64,000 bases of DNA. Source: Mycobacterium sp. BK086 (lineage in GTDB: Bacteria; Actinomycetota; Actinomycetes; Mycobacteriales; Mycobacteriaceae). The position numbers and the translations under genes are program-made. Below the pieces are notes generated by a model. That model made no database searches, was not told where the DNA came from, and saw only the letters and a program-made list of their open reading frames with translations. Positions 1-8,971 of the stretch are shown piece after piece; positions within the stretch are counted from its first letter, which is position 1; every line of letters begins with the position of its first letter. The DNA lies in the NCBI GenBank assembly GCA_004362315.1, contig SNWL01000003.1:186001-250000 (forward strand), in the 5' to 3' direction.

Positions 1-504
1 GGCGTCGCAGATGTCGGTGTCGGGCTCCCACTCACTGGCGGCACCGTGCAACTGAACAGCGATCCGCAGCCCCTCCACGCCCTCGGACAGCAGCCGCTCC
101 AGCACCTCCACCGAGGATTCCGACTCCGGGCTCCATTCCTCGCAGAGCCCCGCCTGACGCACCGCACCGCGAGCCTTGGGTCCGCGGGCCAGGATTCGCG
201 TGGACTCCAGCGCGGCAGTGAGTTCGTCGGACACGTCCCAGCCGTGGGCGGCCTCGACCCAGCCCCGAAAGCCGATTCCGGTGGTCACGACGACCAGGTC
301 CGGCGGCTGCTCGACGAGGTGCGTGGTCACCCGGCGCAGTTCGACGTCGTCGACCAGCGGCACGATCCGGATCGCCGGTGCGTGCACCACGGCGGCGCCG
401 CGACGCTCCAGGAGCGTGATGAGTTCTTCTGCCCGGCGCGCGGCGGTCACCCCGACGGTAAAGCCGGCCAGCGGGTCAGCGACTTCTGATCTCGACGAAT
501 CCAT
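1..504 (-). CDS. Uroporphyrinogen-III synthase family protein (N-terminal part, runs off the window)
   Basis: Uroporphyrinogen-III synthase closes hydroxymethylbilane to uroporphyrinogen III, the precursor of siroheme used by NirB. Only the first 168 codons are visible; the gene continues beyond base 1. The ATG at 504 gives MDSSRSEVADPLAGFTVGVT, then AARRAEELITLLERRGA, a typical HemD N-terminus, and later the GPKARGAVRQAGL stretch. The start lies 29 bases inside the end of nirD, so the two are translationally coupled. In mycobacteria this family often carries a C-terminal winged-helix regulatory domain (Rv0260c type), which cannot be checked here. Its place at the end of the nirBD operon fits siroheme supply. 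Confidence 0.82.
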   Translation of the reverse strand, partial: MDSSRSEVADPLAGFTVGVTAARRAEELITLLERRGAAVVHAPAIRIVPLVDDVELRRVTTHLVEQPPDLVVVTTGIGFRGWVEAAHGWDVSDELTAALESTRILARGPKARGAVRQAGLCEEWSPESESSVEVLERLLSEGVEGLRIAVQLHGAASEWEPDTDICDA

Positions 505-841
505 CGACCACCCTGACGTCGTAAACCGGCAGCGACTGTGACTCGTCGTCGAGGCACCGACCATCGACAAGGGAGAACACCTGCTTGAGCAACGGCGACG
601 CCACCGTCGGCTCACCCCGACGGTCCCCGACGATGCCGCGCGACATCACCGCGGCACGACCGAAGGGGTCGATATTGCCGACCGCACGCAGCGTTCCGTC
701 GGCAAGGAGAAACAGCGCGGCCTGCTCACCGTCGGGCAGCAGCACCGCCGCACCCCGCCCCGCGAGCAACGCGCGCAACGAGCACGCAGGGGTCCAGCTG
801 TCCAGGTCGAGCCCGGCACGGGTATCCGCGAGAAGTGTCAT
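476..841 (-). CDS. nirD: Nitrite reductase [NAD(P)H] small subunit NirD
   Basis: Small subunit of the cytoplasmic assimilatory nitrite reductase (nitrite to ammonium). The protein has 121 residues, close to the mycobacterial NirD length. It has a Rieske-like fold: the AAVLLPDGEQAALFLLADG strand region is followed by VGNIDPF and by SPLLKQVFSLVDGRCLDD. Those two places would hold the CxH and CxxH ligands in a true Rieske protein. They are absent, as is normal for NirD, so no [2Fe-2S] cluster is expected. It starts 48 bases after the nirB stop and overlaps the following hemD-like gene. Confidence 0.93.
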   Translation of the reverse strand: MTLLADTRAGLDLDSWTPACSLRALLAGRGAAVLLPDGEQAALFLLADGTLRAVGNIDPFGRAAVMSRGIVGDRRGEPTVASPLLKQVFSLVDGRCLDDESQSLPVYDVRVVDGFVEIRSR

Positions 842-889
842 GGTTTCAAGCCTCCAAGACCTTGATAGAGGGGTCGTGTTTCACAACTG

Positions 890-3412
890 TTACGGACGGC
901 TTTCCGCCGTGTTGACGGCGCTCGGCATGCCCAACAGCAGCGGCACCTTGCGCGGCCCGGTCTCGTCGAACACCACGGTCGGATCCGGCTCACCCGGCGC
1001 ATTGACGAAAGACACGAAGCGCGAGAGTTTTTCCTGGTCGTTCAGGACGCCGGCCCACTCGTCGGCGTACCCCACGACATGACGGGCCATCGCCGCGTCC
1101 AGGTCGGCGGCGATGCCCAACGAGTCCTCACACACCACATCCCTGATGTGATCGAGACCACCCTCGATGGTTTCCTGCCACACCGCGGTTCGCTGCAAGC
1201 GGTCTGCGGTGCGGATGTAGAACATCAGGTAGCGGTCGATGTAGCGGACCAGGGTGTCGGAGTCCAGATCCCCGGCCAGCAGCTGCGCGTGCTTGGGGTT
1301 TGCCCCGCCGTTGCCGCCGACATAGAGGTTCCAGCCCTTCTCGGTGGCGATCACACCGACGTCCTTGCCGCGCGCTTCGGCGCACTCGCGTTGGCAGCCC
1401 GAGACACCCATCTTGATCTTGTGCGGTGAACGCAGTCCGCGATAACGCAATTCGAGGTCGACGGCCATGGCCACCGAGTCCTGCACCCCGTAGCGGCACC
1501 ACGTCGAACCGACGCAGCTCTTCACCGTCCGCAACGACTTGCCGTACGCGTGACCGGATTCCATACCCGCGTCGACCAGTCGCTTCCAGATCAGGGGCAG
1601 CTGCTCGACACGGGCACCGAACAGGTCGATGCGCTGGCCGCCGGTGATCTTGGTGTACAGGTTGAAATCCCGGGCGACCTCGGCGATCACCATCAGCTTC
1701 TCCGGGGTCACCTCACCGCCGGGCAGCCGCGGCACCACCGAGTACGTGCCGTTGCGCTGGATGTTGGCCAGGAAGTGGTCGTTGGTGTCCTGCAGTCCGG
1801 CCGTCTCGTCGTCGAGGATGTGGTCGGACGAGGTGGACGCCAGGATCGAGGCGACGACGGGTTTGCAGATGTCGCAACCGGTTCCGGTGCCGTACTCGGC
1901 GATCAGTGCCGAGAAGGTGCGGATACCGGTGGTCGCGACGATCTGGAACAGCTCGGCGCGAGTCTGCTCGAAGTGCTCACACAGGGCCTTGGACATCGCC
2001 ACGCCCTGAGACTCGAGCAGCCGCTTGAGCATCGGAATGCAACTGCCGCAGGAGGTTCCGGCGGCCGTGGCGCATTTGATGGCCGGCACGTCGTGGGCGC
2101 CCTCGGTGATCGCACCGCAGATGGTGTGTTTGGTCACCGCGTTGCAGGAGCAGATCTGCGCGTCGTCGGGCAGCGCACCCACGCCCACCTCGGCCCCGGC
2201 CGGTGAGATCAGCGTCGCCGGGTCCGCGGGCAGCGGCCTGCCGACCATCGGACGCAGGGTGGCGTATGCGGAGGCGTCGCCGACCAGGATTCCGCCCAGC
2301 AGCGTCGAAACATCATCGGAGACCACGAGTTTGGCGTAGGTCTGGTTGACGGCGTCGTTGAGCACGACTTCCAGCGCACCGGGGGTGGCGGCGTGGGCGT
2401 CGCCGAAACTCGCGACGTCGACGCCGAGCAGTTTGAGCTTGGTGGACAGATCGGCGCCTGGGAACTCGGCGGTCCCGCCGACCAGCCGGTCGGCCACCAC
2501 CTCGGCCATCGTGTAGCCGGGCGCGACCAGGCCGTAGCACCGGCCCTCGACCGCGGCGACCTCGCCGATGGCGAACACCCGGGGATCGGAGGTGGCGCAG
2601 CTGATATCGGTCAGCACACCGCCGCGCTCGGCGATCGGCAGTCCGCACTCCCTCGCGAGGTCGTCGCGCGGGCGCACCCCCGCGGAGAACACCAGCAGGG
2701 CGCCGTCGAGCGTTTCGTCGTTGGACAGCGACACCGTGATGCCGTCACCGGTGTCGACGATCTCGGTCGATGCGACATCGGTGTGCACGGTGATGCCGAG
2801 TTCGGTGATCAGCCGGTTCAGCAGCGCACCGCCGCCATCGTCGACCTGGATCGGCATCAGGCGCGGAGAGCGTTCCAGCACATGCGGTGTCAGGCCCAGC
2901 AGGCGCAGTGCGTTGGCCGCCTCCAGGCCCAGCAGGCCGCCACCGACCACGATGCCGACCGCGCCGGGCTGGGCGGCTGACGCGGTGGCCCGGATGGCGT
3001 CGAGGTCTTCCAGCGTCCGGTAGACGAAGCAGCGGTCGAGTTCACTACCCGGGATCGGCGGCACGAACGGGTACGAACCGGTGGCCAGCACGAGGGCGTC
3101 GTACCCGATGCACTCCCCCGCTGATGTGACGACGACGCGGTTCTCCCGGTCGATCGCGGTGGCGGGCTCGCCGATCCGCAGGTCGACCAGATCGTCTCCG
3201 GCGTAATCGTTTCCGGACAGTGCCAGCGTCGAGCGGTCCCAGCCGTCGATGTAGGAGGACAGCCCGACCCGGTCGTAGGCGGCGGTGGGTTCCTCGCAGA
3301 GCACGACCACCCGCCACGCTCCGTCGCGGTCGCGGTCCCGCAACGCCTCGACGAACCGGTGTCCGACCATCCCGTGACCGACGACGACGACGGTCCTCGC
3401 CGCGGCGGTCAT
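890..3412 (-). CDS. nirB: Nitrite reductase [NAD(P)H] large subunit NirB
   Basis: Siroheme nitrite reductase, reducing nitrite to ammonium with NAD(P)H, 840 residues. Domains in order: FAD-binding Rossmann motif VVVVGHGMVGHRFVEAL at about residue 7; NAD-binding motif GIVVGGGLLGLEAANAL at about 150; BFD-like [2Fe-2S] motif CSCNAV...CGSC at about 420-455; a second Cys pair (TGCDIC); ferredoxin-like half domains; and the siroheme/[4Fe-4S] ligands CVGSTWC and GCQREC near residue 650-690. The ATG at 3412 overlaps the narK stop as ATGA. The open frame runs much further upstream, but the extra part is a shadow of narK. Cytoplasmic partner of NirD. Confidence 0.96.
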   Translation of the reverse strand: MTAAARTVVVVGHGMVGHRFVEALRDRDRDGAWRVVVLCEEPTAAYDRVGLSSYIDGWDRSTLALSGNDYAGDDLVDLRIGEPATAIDRENRVVVTSAGECIGYDALVLATGSYPFVPPIPGSELDRCFVYRTLEDLDAIRATASAAQPGAVGIVVGGGLLGLEAANALRLLGLTPHVLERSPRLMPIQVDDGGGALLNRLITELGITVHTDVASTEIVDTGDGITVSLSNDETLDGALLVFSAGVRPRDDLARECGLPIAERGGVLTDISCATSDPRVFAIGEVAAVEGRCYGLVAPGYTMAEVVADRLVGGTAEFPGADLSTKLKLLGVDVASFGDAHAATPGALEVVLNDAVNQTYAKLVVSDDVSTLLGGILVGDASAYATLRPMVGRPLPADPATLISPAGAEVGVGALPDDAQICSCNAVTKHTICGAITEGAHDVPAIKCATAAGTSCGSCIPMLKRLLESQGVAMSKALCEHFEQTRAELFQIVATTGIRTFSALIAEYGTGTGCDICKPVVASILASTSSDHILDDETAGLQDTNDHFLANIQRNGTYSVVPRLPGGEVTPEKLMVIAEVARDFNLYTKITGGQRIDLFGARVEQLPLIWKRLVDAGMESGHAYGKSLRTVKSCVGSTWCRYGVQDSVAMAVDLELRYRGLRSPHKIKMGVSGCQRECAEARGKDVGVIATEKGWNLYVGGNGGANPKHAQLLAGDLDSDTLVRYIDRYLMFYIRTADRLQRTAVWQETIEGGLDHIRDVVCEDSLGIAADLDAAMARHVVGYADEWAGVLNDQEKLSRFVSFVNAPGEPDPTVVFDETGPRKVPLLLGMPSAVNTAESRP

Positions 3413-4824
3413 GCGACCGCTGCGGCGCTGTCGACCGCGGGGGTTTCGGAGCTGACGGCTGCTGCCTTCTTCGGGGTCCGGACGTAGGCCACCCAGGTGA
3501 TGACCGCGCACAGTACGTAGAAGCCGAGGAATACCCAGAAGGCCATGGTCGCCGATTTGGCCGGTGACAGGTACGAGGCCCGCAGCGCGATGTTGACGCC
3601 GACGCCGCCCAGTGCCCCGATGGCACCGGCGATTCCGATCAGCGCGCCGGACATCCGCAGCGACCACGCCCGCTTGGCGGCGGCGTCCAGGCTGTCCAGG
3701 CCCCGCGACTTGGCCTCGAAGATCGACGGGATCATCTTGTAGGTGGAGCCATTTCCCATGCCGGACAGGATGAACAGGGCGATGAATCCAGCTGCGAGGG
3801 CGGGGATTCCGCTGGCGGCGACCAGCCACGCCGCGGCGGCGATCATGGCCACGAACGTGTAGAGGGTGACCCTGCCGCCACCGAAGCGGTCCGAGAGCCA
3901 GCCACCGAACGGGCGCGACAGCGATCCGAGCACCGGCCCGAGGAAGGCGATCTGCGCCGCGTGCAGCGATGCCTGCGCAGTCATCGCCGGGGTGACGGGT
4001 CCACCGTGCGACAGGCCGGCCAGGAAATTGATCTGCAGCACCTGGCCGAAGGCGAAGCCGAAGCCGATGAACGATCCGAAGGTGCCGATGTAGAGCAGTG
4101 AGATCAGCCACGAATCCCGTTGTGCCAGAACCTCGATCAACGAGCGGGCGTCGCTGCGCTGGTTGGTGAGATTGTTCATGAAGAACGATGCGCCGACGGC
4201 CGCCAAAGCGATCAGCACCAGGTAGACCGCGCAGACCAGGTGCGGAGCCCGGTTGCCGACGGTCGCGATGACCAGCAGGCCGACGAGCTGGATGACGGCA
4301 ACACCGATGTTGCCGCCGCCGGCGTTCAGCCCCAGCGCCCAGCCCTTGTACCGCTGCGGGTAGAAGGCGTTGATGTTCGTCATCGAAGACGCGAAGTTGC
4401 CGCCGCCCAATCCGGCGAAAGCGGCCACGATCAGGAACGTCGTGTACGAGGTCCCCGGGTGCGCCATGAAGTACAGCGTCAGCGCGGTCGGGACCAGCAG
4501 CGCCAGCGCCGAGAAGATCGTCCAGTTGCGGCCACCGAAATGGGCGGTGGCGAACGTGTAAGGGATGCGCAGGACGGCGCCCACCAGAGTGGGAACGGCC
4601 ACCAGGAAGAACTTGCCCGCGGCATCGATGTGGTAGACGTTCTGCGGCATGAACAGAACCATCACCGACCAGATCGACCACACCGAGAATCCGACGTGCT
4701 CGGCGAAGATCGACCAGATCAGGTTGCGGCGTGCGATTTTCGAGCCGCCGTTGTTCCAGGCGTCGACGTCCTCGGAATCCCAGTCGTCGATGTCGTAGCG
4801 ACTGCGAGTGGTTGAAGTCTGCAT
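3409..4824 (-). CDS. narK: NarK-type nitrate/nitrite transporter (MFS)
   Basis: Major facilitator of the nitrate-nitrite porter family, 471 residues with about 12 membrane segments. It has the NarK signatures GLGGGNFASSMTNINAFYP (nitrate signature 1) and GMGNGSTYKMIPSIF (signature 2). The 50-residue hydrophilic N-terminus with EDVDAWNNGG is typical of mycobacterial NarK3. It lies between nasN and nirB, so its job is probably nitrate uptake and/or nitrite exchange for assimilation. The start codon A at 4824 lies 6 nt after a TACCGT -10 box (4836-4831), suggesting a leaderless transcript of its own in addition to any read-through from nasN. Confidence 0.93.
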   Translation of the reverse strand: MQTSTTRSRYDIDDWDSEDVDAWNNGGSKIARRNLIWSIFAEHVGFSVWSIWSVMVLFMPQNVYHIDAAGKFFLVAVPTLVGAVLRIPYTFATAHFGGRNWTIFSALALLVPTALTLYFMAHPGTSYTTFLIVAAFAGLGGGNFASSMTNINAFYPQRYKGWALGLNAGGGNIGVAVIQLVGLLVIATVGNRAPHLVCAVYLVLIALAAVGASFFMNNLTNQRSDARSLIEVLAQRDSWLISLLYIGTFGSFIGFGFAFGQVLQINFLAGLSHGGPVTPAMTAQASLHAAQIAFLGPVLGSLSRPFGGWLSDRFGGGRVTLYTFVAMIAAAAWLVAASGIPALAAGFIALFILSGMGNGSTYKMIPSIFEAKSRGLDSLDAAAKRAWSLRMSGALIGIAGAIGALGGVGVNIALRASYLSPAKSATMAFWVFLGFYVLCAVITWVAYVRTPKKAAAVSSETPAVDSAAAVA

Positions 4825-4830
4825 GGGATC

Positions 4831-4836
4831 ACGGTA
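4831..4836 (-). promoter_or_regulatory. -10 box of a leaderless narK promoter
   Basis: On the minus strand TACCGT is followed by six bases and then the narK ATG, so transcription would start at the A of the start codon. It fits the mycobacterial TANNNT pattern. No ribosome binding site precedes the ATG. No clear -35 box is seen. Confidence 0.45.
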
Positions 4837-4867
4837 GGAATTCTTTGTTGCGCCTTCGCTGCACGCG

Positions 4868-4898
4868 GTGATCGCAGTGTCACAACCTTCTCACTTTG
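4868..4898 (-). promoter_or_regulatory. Conserved 31-bp element upstream of narK (copy 1)
   Basis: Minus-strand CAAAGTGAG, 14 variable bases, GCGATCAC. The same arrangement with the same spacing occurs upstream of nasN at 8891-8921. It lies about 44-74 bases upstream of the predicted narK start point, a normal place for an activator. It includes an AC-n9-AC arrangement (GTGAC...ATCAC) compatible with the loose GlnR consensus. GlnR is the known activator of mycobacterial nitrate and nitrite assimilation genes, so it is the leading candidate, but that is inference. Confidence 0.45.
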
Positions 4899-4918
4899 GC
4901 GCGCGGGCCGCCGTGAGG

Positions 4919-7900
4919 TCAGTACACGTCGCGCAGATAGCGCTTTTCGGAGATGAGTTCGCGCTTGTAGTCGCGGGCGGCCTCCGGGCTCAGGTGGCCG
5001 TGCGTGCCGATGATGGCGTCCAGCGCGGCATCGACATCTTTGGCCATCGTGTTGGCGTCACCGCACACATAAAGGTGCGCGCCGTCCTGCAGCCACGACC
5101 ATAGCTGTGCGCCGTTGTCGATCATCTTGTCCTGCACATAGATTCGCCTGCGCTGGTCGCGCGAGAAGGCGAGGTCCAGTTTGTTCAGGAAGCCGTCGCT
5201 GACCATGTCGGTCAGATCGTCACCGTAGTAGAAGTTCTCGGCGCGGTGCCGGTCGCCGAAGAACAACCAGTTGCGGCCGGTGTGACCACAGGCGCGGCGC
5301 TCTTGAAGGAAACCGCGGAACGGCGCGATCCCGGTGCCCGCACCGATCATCACGATCGGCATGGTCGTGTCCTCGGGTGGCCGGAAATGCGGCGACTTCT
5401 GCAGGAAGACAGGGACATCGCGGGCGCGGTCGGCCAGGAACGTCGAGCACACTCCCCCACGTCCGACGCCATCGGAGGTCTGAAAACGGACAATCGACAC
5501 CGTCAGTTGCACTTCGTGCGGGCTGACCAACGGGCTCGACGAGATCGAATACAGCCGGGGCGTCAGCCGGACAAGGACTTCCTGCCACTGTTGCGCCTCG
5601 GCGAGAACCGGGAACGCGCGGACCACGTCGATCCCGTTGCGGCCCAACCGCCAGGTGTCCAGTTGCGCGCGCGCCGATCGCAGTGCCCTGGCCGCCGCCT
5701 TGTCGTCGGTCATCTCGGCGAGGAAGGCCAGTAGGTTAGGGGTGATGCGGCAGATGTCGTAACTTTCGGTGAGTGCTTGGCGCAGTGTGCATTCCACCCC
5801 GTCGAGCTCGACAACGTCGTTCCCACGCAGTCGGGTCGCGGCGAGCCAGGCCGTCACGTCGTCGTCGCTGTTGGTGGGTAACACTCCCAACGAGTCGCCG
5901 ACGGCATAGCTCACGTCGTGTTCGGAGATGTCGAATCCCAGCTGCCGCACCTCTTTGTCGGCCGACGGCGGGGTCAGTCTGGTGTTACGCGTCAACCGGG
6001 CGGCCACCGGGGCGGCGCGGGTGAACGGCTCCGCGGGCCGTACGACGACAGGAGTGTCCACGGACGGTCCGGCGTTGACAAGCGCGATCACCCGCTGCGC
6101 CCATGCGGTCAGTGAATCCTGGTCGTGGGCCTCGCAATCGCTGCGGTCGAGCAGCCGGGCGCCACCCAACTCGGCCAGCCGTGTGTCGAGAGAACGTGCG
6201 TGGCCACAGAACTGGCCGTAGGACCGGTCGCCGATACCCAGCACCGCGAACCGCAGGCCCTCGAGTTCCGGGGCGTCCGGTGCTGCCAGGCGATCCCAGA
6301 AATCGGCACCGTTGTCAGGAGGGTCACCGTCGCCGAACGTGCTGGTGACCACCAGCACGTCGCGTGCCGCGAGATCGGTGACCGCGCAGTCGTTCATGTT
6401 GACCAGGCGAGCGGTCAGGCCCGCCGCGCCGAGCTGATCGACGAGCCGGCCCGCGAGTTCCTCCGCGTTTCCGGTCTGCGATGCCCACAGCACCCACGGC
6501 CCGGCAGCGGGCTCGGGTTGATTGCCGACGCGCGAGTATGTCCCGGCGAGAAGACCGTCGATCCACAGCCGGACCGGCCTACTGATCGGCGCGGACTCCG
6601 GGAGCACCGGAACACCCACGACGTCACCGCCCAATGCGGTGAAAAACCCTGCCAGGTAGAGATTCTCGTCGTCGGTGATCGCCGGCTGCGCCTGCCCGCT
6701 GACTGTCTTGGTGGGGCGCAGGCTCACCGCACAGACTTTGAGTTCGGGCTGCAGTGAGTCGTTGTCGACGGCATCACTGGTCAAGGCGTTGATCGCGAGG
6801 TACTCGCCGTGCTCATCGTTCCAGTGGAACGGCGCGAAGCAGTTACCCGGCCGCACGCGGTCGGTGACGACGGCGGGCAGCACGGCCCGGCCGCGCCGGG
6901 ACTGCAGCTCGACGGCCTGGCCGTCGGCGATGCCGAGGGCACCCGCGTCGTCGGGGTTGATCTCGACGAACGGCTTACCGTTGAGCTTGTTGAGTTTGGC
7001 GACGCGGCCCGTCTTGGTCATGGTGTGCCACTGATGAGCGAGCCGGCCGGTGTTCAAGACGAATGGGTAGTCGTCGTCGGGCAATTCGCGGGCGTCCATG
7101 TGCGGTCGGGCGTGGAACACGGCCCGGCCGGTCGCCGTCGGGAATTCCAGGACACCGTCGGTGACGTAGCGGATGGGGTGACGATCCTGGTCGTCCCCGG
7201 GCGCGGACGGCCACTGCACGGGTGTTTCGCGCAGCCGCTCGTAGCTCACGCCGCGAAGGTCGTAACCGGTCTTGGGATTGGCGAACCGGCGGATCTCGTC
7301 GAAGATCTGCTCGCTGGACTCGTAGGCGAAGTGCGCGCCGAATCCCATGGCAGCGGCCACCTGGCAGATCAGTTGCCAGTCCGGGCGGGAGTGCCCGGCG
7401 GGTGACACGCACTGGCGCACAAGTGTCAGTGTCCGTTCGGAATTCACCATCACGGCGTCGGATTCGGCCCAGAGTGCCGCGGGCAGAACGATATCGGCGT
7501 ACCGGTTGGTGGCGGTGTCGGCGTAGGCGTCCTGGGTGATGACGAGCTCCGCCGTCTCCAGGCCAGTGATCACGGTGGTGCGGTTGGGCACCGAGGCGAC
7601 CGGGTTGGTGCAGATGATCCAGCAGGCCTTGATGTCACCTGCCGCCATCTGTTCGAACATGTCGATCGTGCCGCGGTTCATATCGCCGCGGATCGTTCCG
7701 GGCGCCACGTCCCACACTGATTCGACGAAGGCCCGGTCGTCGGCCGAGATCACGGCGCGCTGGCCGGGCAATCCCGGCCCCATATAACCCATCTCGCGCC
7801 CGCCCATGGCATTGGGCTGGCCGGTCAGCGACATCGGGCCGCTGCCGGGCCGGCAGATCGTCCCGGTGGCCAGATGGAGGTTGCAGATGGCGTTGGTGTT

Positions 7901-8854
7901 CCAGGTGCCGTGGGTGCTCTGGTTGAGGCCCATCGTCCACAGCGACATCCATTCGCCCGCCTCGGCGATCATCGTTGCCGCGGCGCGGATATCGGCTTCG
8001 GCCAGACCGGTCAGTTCGGCCACCCGCGCCGGCGGGTAGTCGGCGAGGAACTCGTCCATCGCCGCCCAGCCCTCGGTGTGCTCGGCGATGAACTCGGTGT
8101 CGATGTCACCGGAGGCGACCAGCAGGTGCAGCAGACCGTTCAGCAGAGCCAGGTCGGTGCCCGGCCGGATCTGCAGGAACAGGTCGGCCTTGTCGGCGGT
8201 GGCGGTGCGGCGCGGGTCGACGACGATCAGCTTGGCCCCGGCCCGCATCCGGTCCGCCATTCGCAGGAACAGGATCGGATGACAGTCGGCCATATTGGCA
8301 CCGATCACGAAAAACACGTCCGCACAGTCGATATCGGCGTACGAGCCAGGCGGGCCGTCGGCACCCAGCGATTGCTTGTAGCCGGTCGCCGCGCTGGCCA
8401 TGCACAGCCGGGAGTTGGATTCGATGTTGACGGTGCGGATGAAGCCTTTGGCCAGTTTGGTGGCCAGATACTGGGCTTCCATGGACATCTGGCCGGACAC
8501 GTACAGGGCGATCGAGTCCGGGCCGTGCCGGTCGAGGATCTCCCGCAGCCGGGTTCCCGCCGCCGCGACGGCGTCCTCGACGGGAGCGGCGGTGAATTCC
8601 TCGCCACGAGCGGGGCGGATCAGCGCGGTGACCGCACGCCCCTCGCTGGTACCCATCAGTTCGGCGTGCGTGGCACCCTTCGTGCACAGCCGGCCCAGGT
8701 TGGTGGGGTGAAGCCGGTCACCGACAACGTTGGCGATGACCGGACCTGTTGGACCGGGTTTGGTGCGCACGTCGATGCCACACCCGACACCGCAGTAGGA
8801 GCACGCGGTGCGGATGGCCTCAGCGCAGTCATCCCCGGCAGCCACACCCGTCAC
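4919..8854 (-). CDS. nasN: Single-chain diflavin assimilatory nitrate reductase (NasN type)
   Basis: A 1311-residue fusion that reduces nitrate to nitrite in the cytoplasm using NAD(P)H. Residues 1-700 are a molybdopterin-guanine-dinucleotide oxidoreductase with N-terminal [4Fe-4S] cysteines C18, C21, C25 and C57. A flavodoxin (FMN) domain begins near 785 (LWASQTGNAEELAGRL). A cytochrome P450 reductase/CysJ-like FAD and NAD(P)H module follows: RLYSISSSP near 1100, GAGTGIAPFRGFLQER near 1177, YVCGDANTMAKDV near 1264. It ends in RYLRDVY with the usual C-terminal aromatic residue. This matches the diflavin nitrate reductase NasN described from M. smegmatis. The start is GTG at 8854. It heads the narK-nirBD-hemD set. 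Confidence 0.93.
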   Translation of the reverse strand: MTGVAAGDDCAEAIRTACSYCGVGCGIDVRTKPGPTGPVIANVVGDRLHPTNLGRLCTKGATHAELMGTSEGRAVTALIRPARGEEFTAAPVEDAVAAAGTRLREILDRHGPDSIALYVSGQMSMEAQYLATKLAKGFIRTVNIESNSRLCMASAATGYKQSLGADGPPGSYADIDCADVFFVIGANMADCHPILFLRMADRMRAGAKLIVVDPRRTATADKADLFLQIRPGTDLALLNGLLHLLVASGDIDTEFIAEHTEGWAAMDEFLADYPPARVAELTGLAEADIRAAATMIAEAGEWMSLWTMGLNQSTHGTWNTNAICNLHLATGTICRPGSGPMSLTGQPNAMGGREMGYMGPGLPGQRAVISADDRAFVESVWDVAPGTIRGDMNRGTIDMFEQMAAGDIKACWIICTNPVASVPNRTTVITGLETAELVITQDAYADTATNRYADIVLPAALWAESDAVMVNSERTLTLVRQCVSPAGHSRPDWQLICQVAAAMGFGAHFAYESSEQIFDEIRRFANPKTGYDLRGVSYERLRETPVQWPSAPGDDQDRHPIRYVTDGVLEFPTATGRAVFHARPHMDARELPDDDYPFVLNTGRLAHQWHTMTKTGRVAKLNKLNGKPFVEINPDDAGALGIADGQAVELQSRRGRAVLPAVVTDRVRPGNCFAPFHWNDEHGEYLAINALTSDAVDNDSLQPELKVCAVSLRPTKTVSGQAQPAITDDENLYLAGFFTALGGDVVGVPVLPESAPISRPVRLWIDGLLAGTYSRVGNQPEPAAGPWVLWASQTGNAEELAGRLVDQLGAAGLTARLVNMNDCAVTDLAARDVLVVTSTFGDGDPPDNGADFWDRLAAPDAPELEGLRFAVLGIGDRSYGQFCGHARSLDTRLAELGGARLLDRSDCEAHDQDSLTAWAQRVIALVNAGPSVDTPVVVRPAEPFTRAAPVAARLTRNTRLTPPSADKEVRQLGFDISEHDVSYAVGDSLGVLPTNSDDDVTAWLAATRLRGNDVVELDGVECTLRQALTESYDICRITPNLLAFLAEMTDDKAAARALRSARAQLDTWRLGRNGIDVVRAFPVLAEAQQWQEVLVRLTPRLYSISSSPLVSPHEVQLTVSIVRFQTSDGVGRGGVCSTFLADRARDVPVFLQKSPHFRPPEDTTMPIVMIGAGTGIAPFRGFLQERRACGHTGRNWLFFGDRHRAENFYYGDDLTDMVSDGFLNKLDLAFSRDQRRRIYVQDKMIDNGAQLWSWLQDGAHLYVCGDANTMAKDVDAALDAIIGTHGHLSPEAARDYKRELISEKRYLRDVY

Positions 8855-8866
8855 CGTGCCCGGCGG

Positions 8867-8872
8867 ACATTA
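8867..8872 (-). promoter_or_regulatory. Possible -10 box for nasN
   Basis: Minus-strand TAATGT lies 12 bases before the nasN GTG, giving a predicted 5' leader of only about six bases. It fits TANNNT but has no recognisable -35. The 31-bp shared element lies 18 bases further upstream. Confidence 0.35.
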
Positions 8873-8890
8873 CGGGAGGTGCCTGGGCGC

Positions 8891-8921
8891 GTTATCGCGA
8901 AGATAAACCGCGCTCACTTTG
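8891..8921 (-). promoter_or_regulatory. Conserved 31-bp element upstream of nasN (copy 2)
   Basis: Minus-strand CAAAGTGAG, 14 bases, GCGATAAC. It matches the element upstream of narK at 4868-4898: the first nine bases are identical, seven of the last eight are identical, and the length is the same. It sits in the divergent nasN/tetR intergenic region and is probably the binding site of a nitrogen or nitrate regulator. Confidence 0.45.
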
Positions 8922-8955
8922 GCCGTGGAGCCGATGTGAGAACTCGCCCGGCGAT

Positions 8956-8971
8956 GTAACACTTGTCAACA
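8956..8971. promoter_or_regulatory. Third copy of the TetR-type operator, at the tetR start
   Basis: GTAACACTTGTCAACA lies directly on the tetR start codon. It matches 11 of 16 positions of GTTAGCGCTGTCAACA, the reverse complement of the repeat at 9585-9600, including the whole GTCAACA end. This suggests that the regulator represses its own gene. Confidence 0.4.

Noticed and set aside
3413-4681. N-terminal extension of NirB in the same frame
   Set aside because: The extra 420 residues are an out-of-frame reading of narK; the genuine FAD-binding N-terminus starts at 3412 with an ATGA overlap.
4861-4898. CRP-type site TGTGA...TCAC upstream of narK
   Set aside because: The two halves are eight bases apart instead of six and lack the final A, so it does not fit a CRP site.
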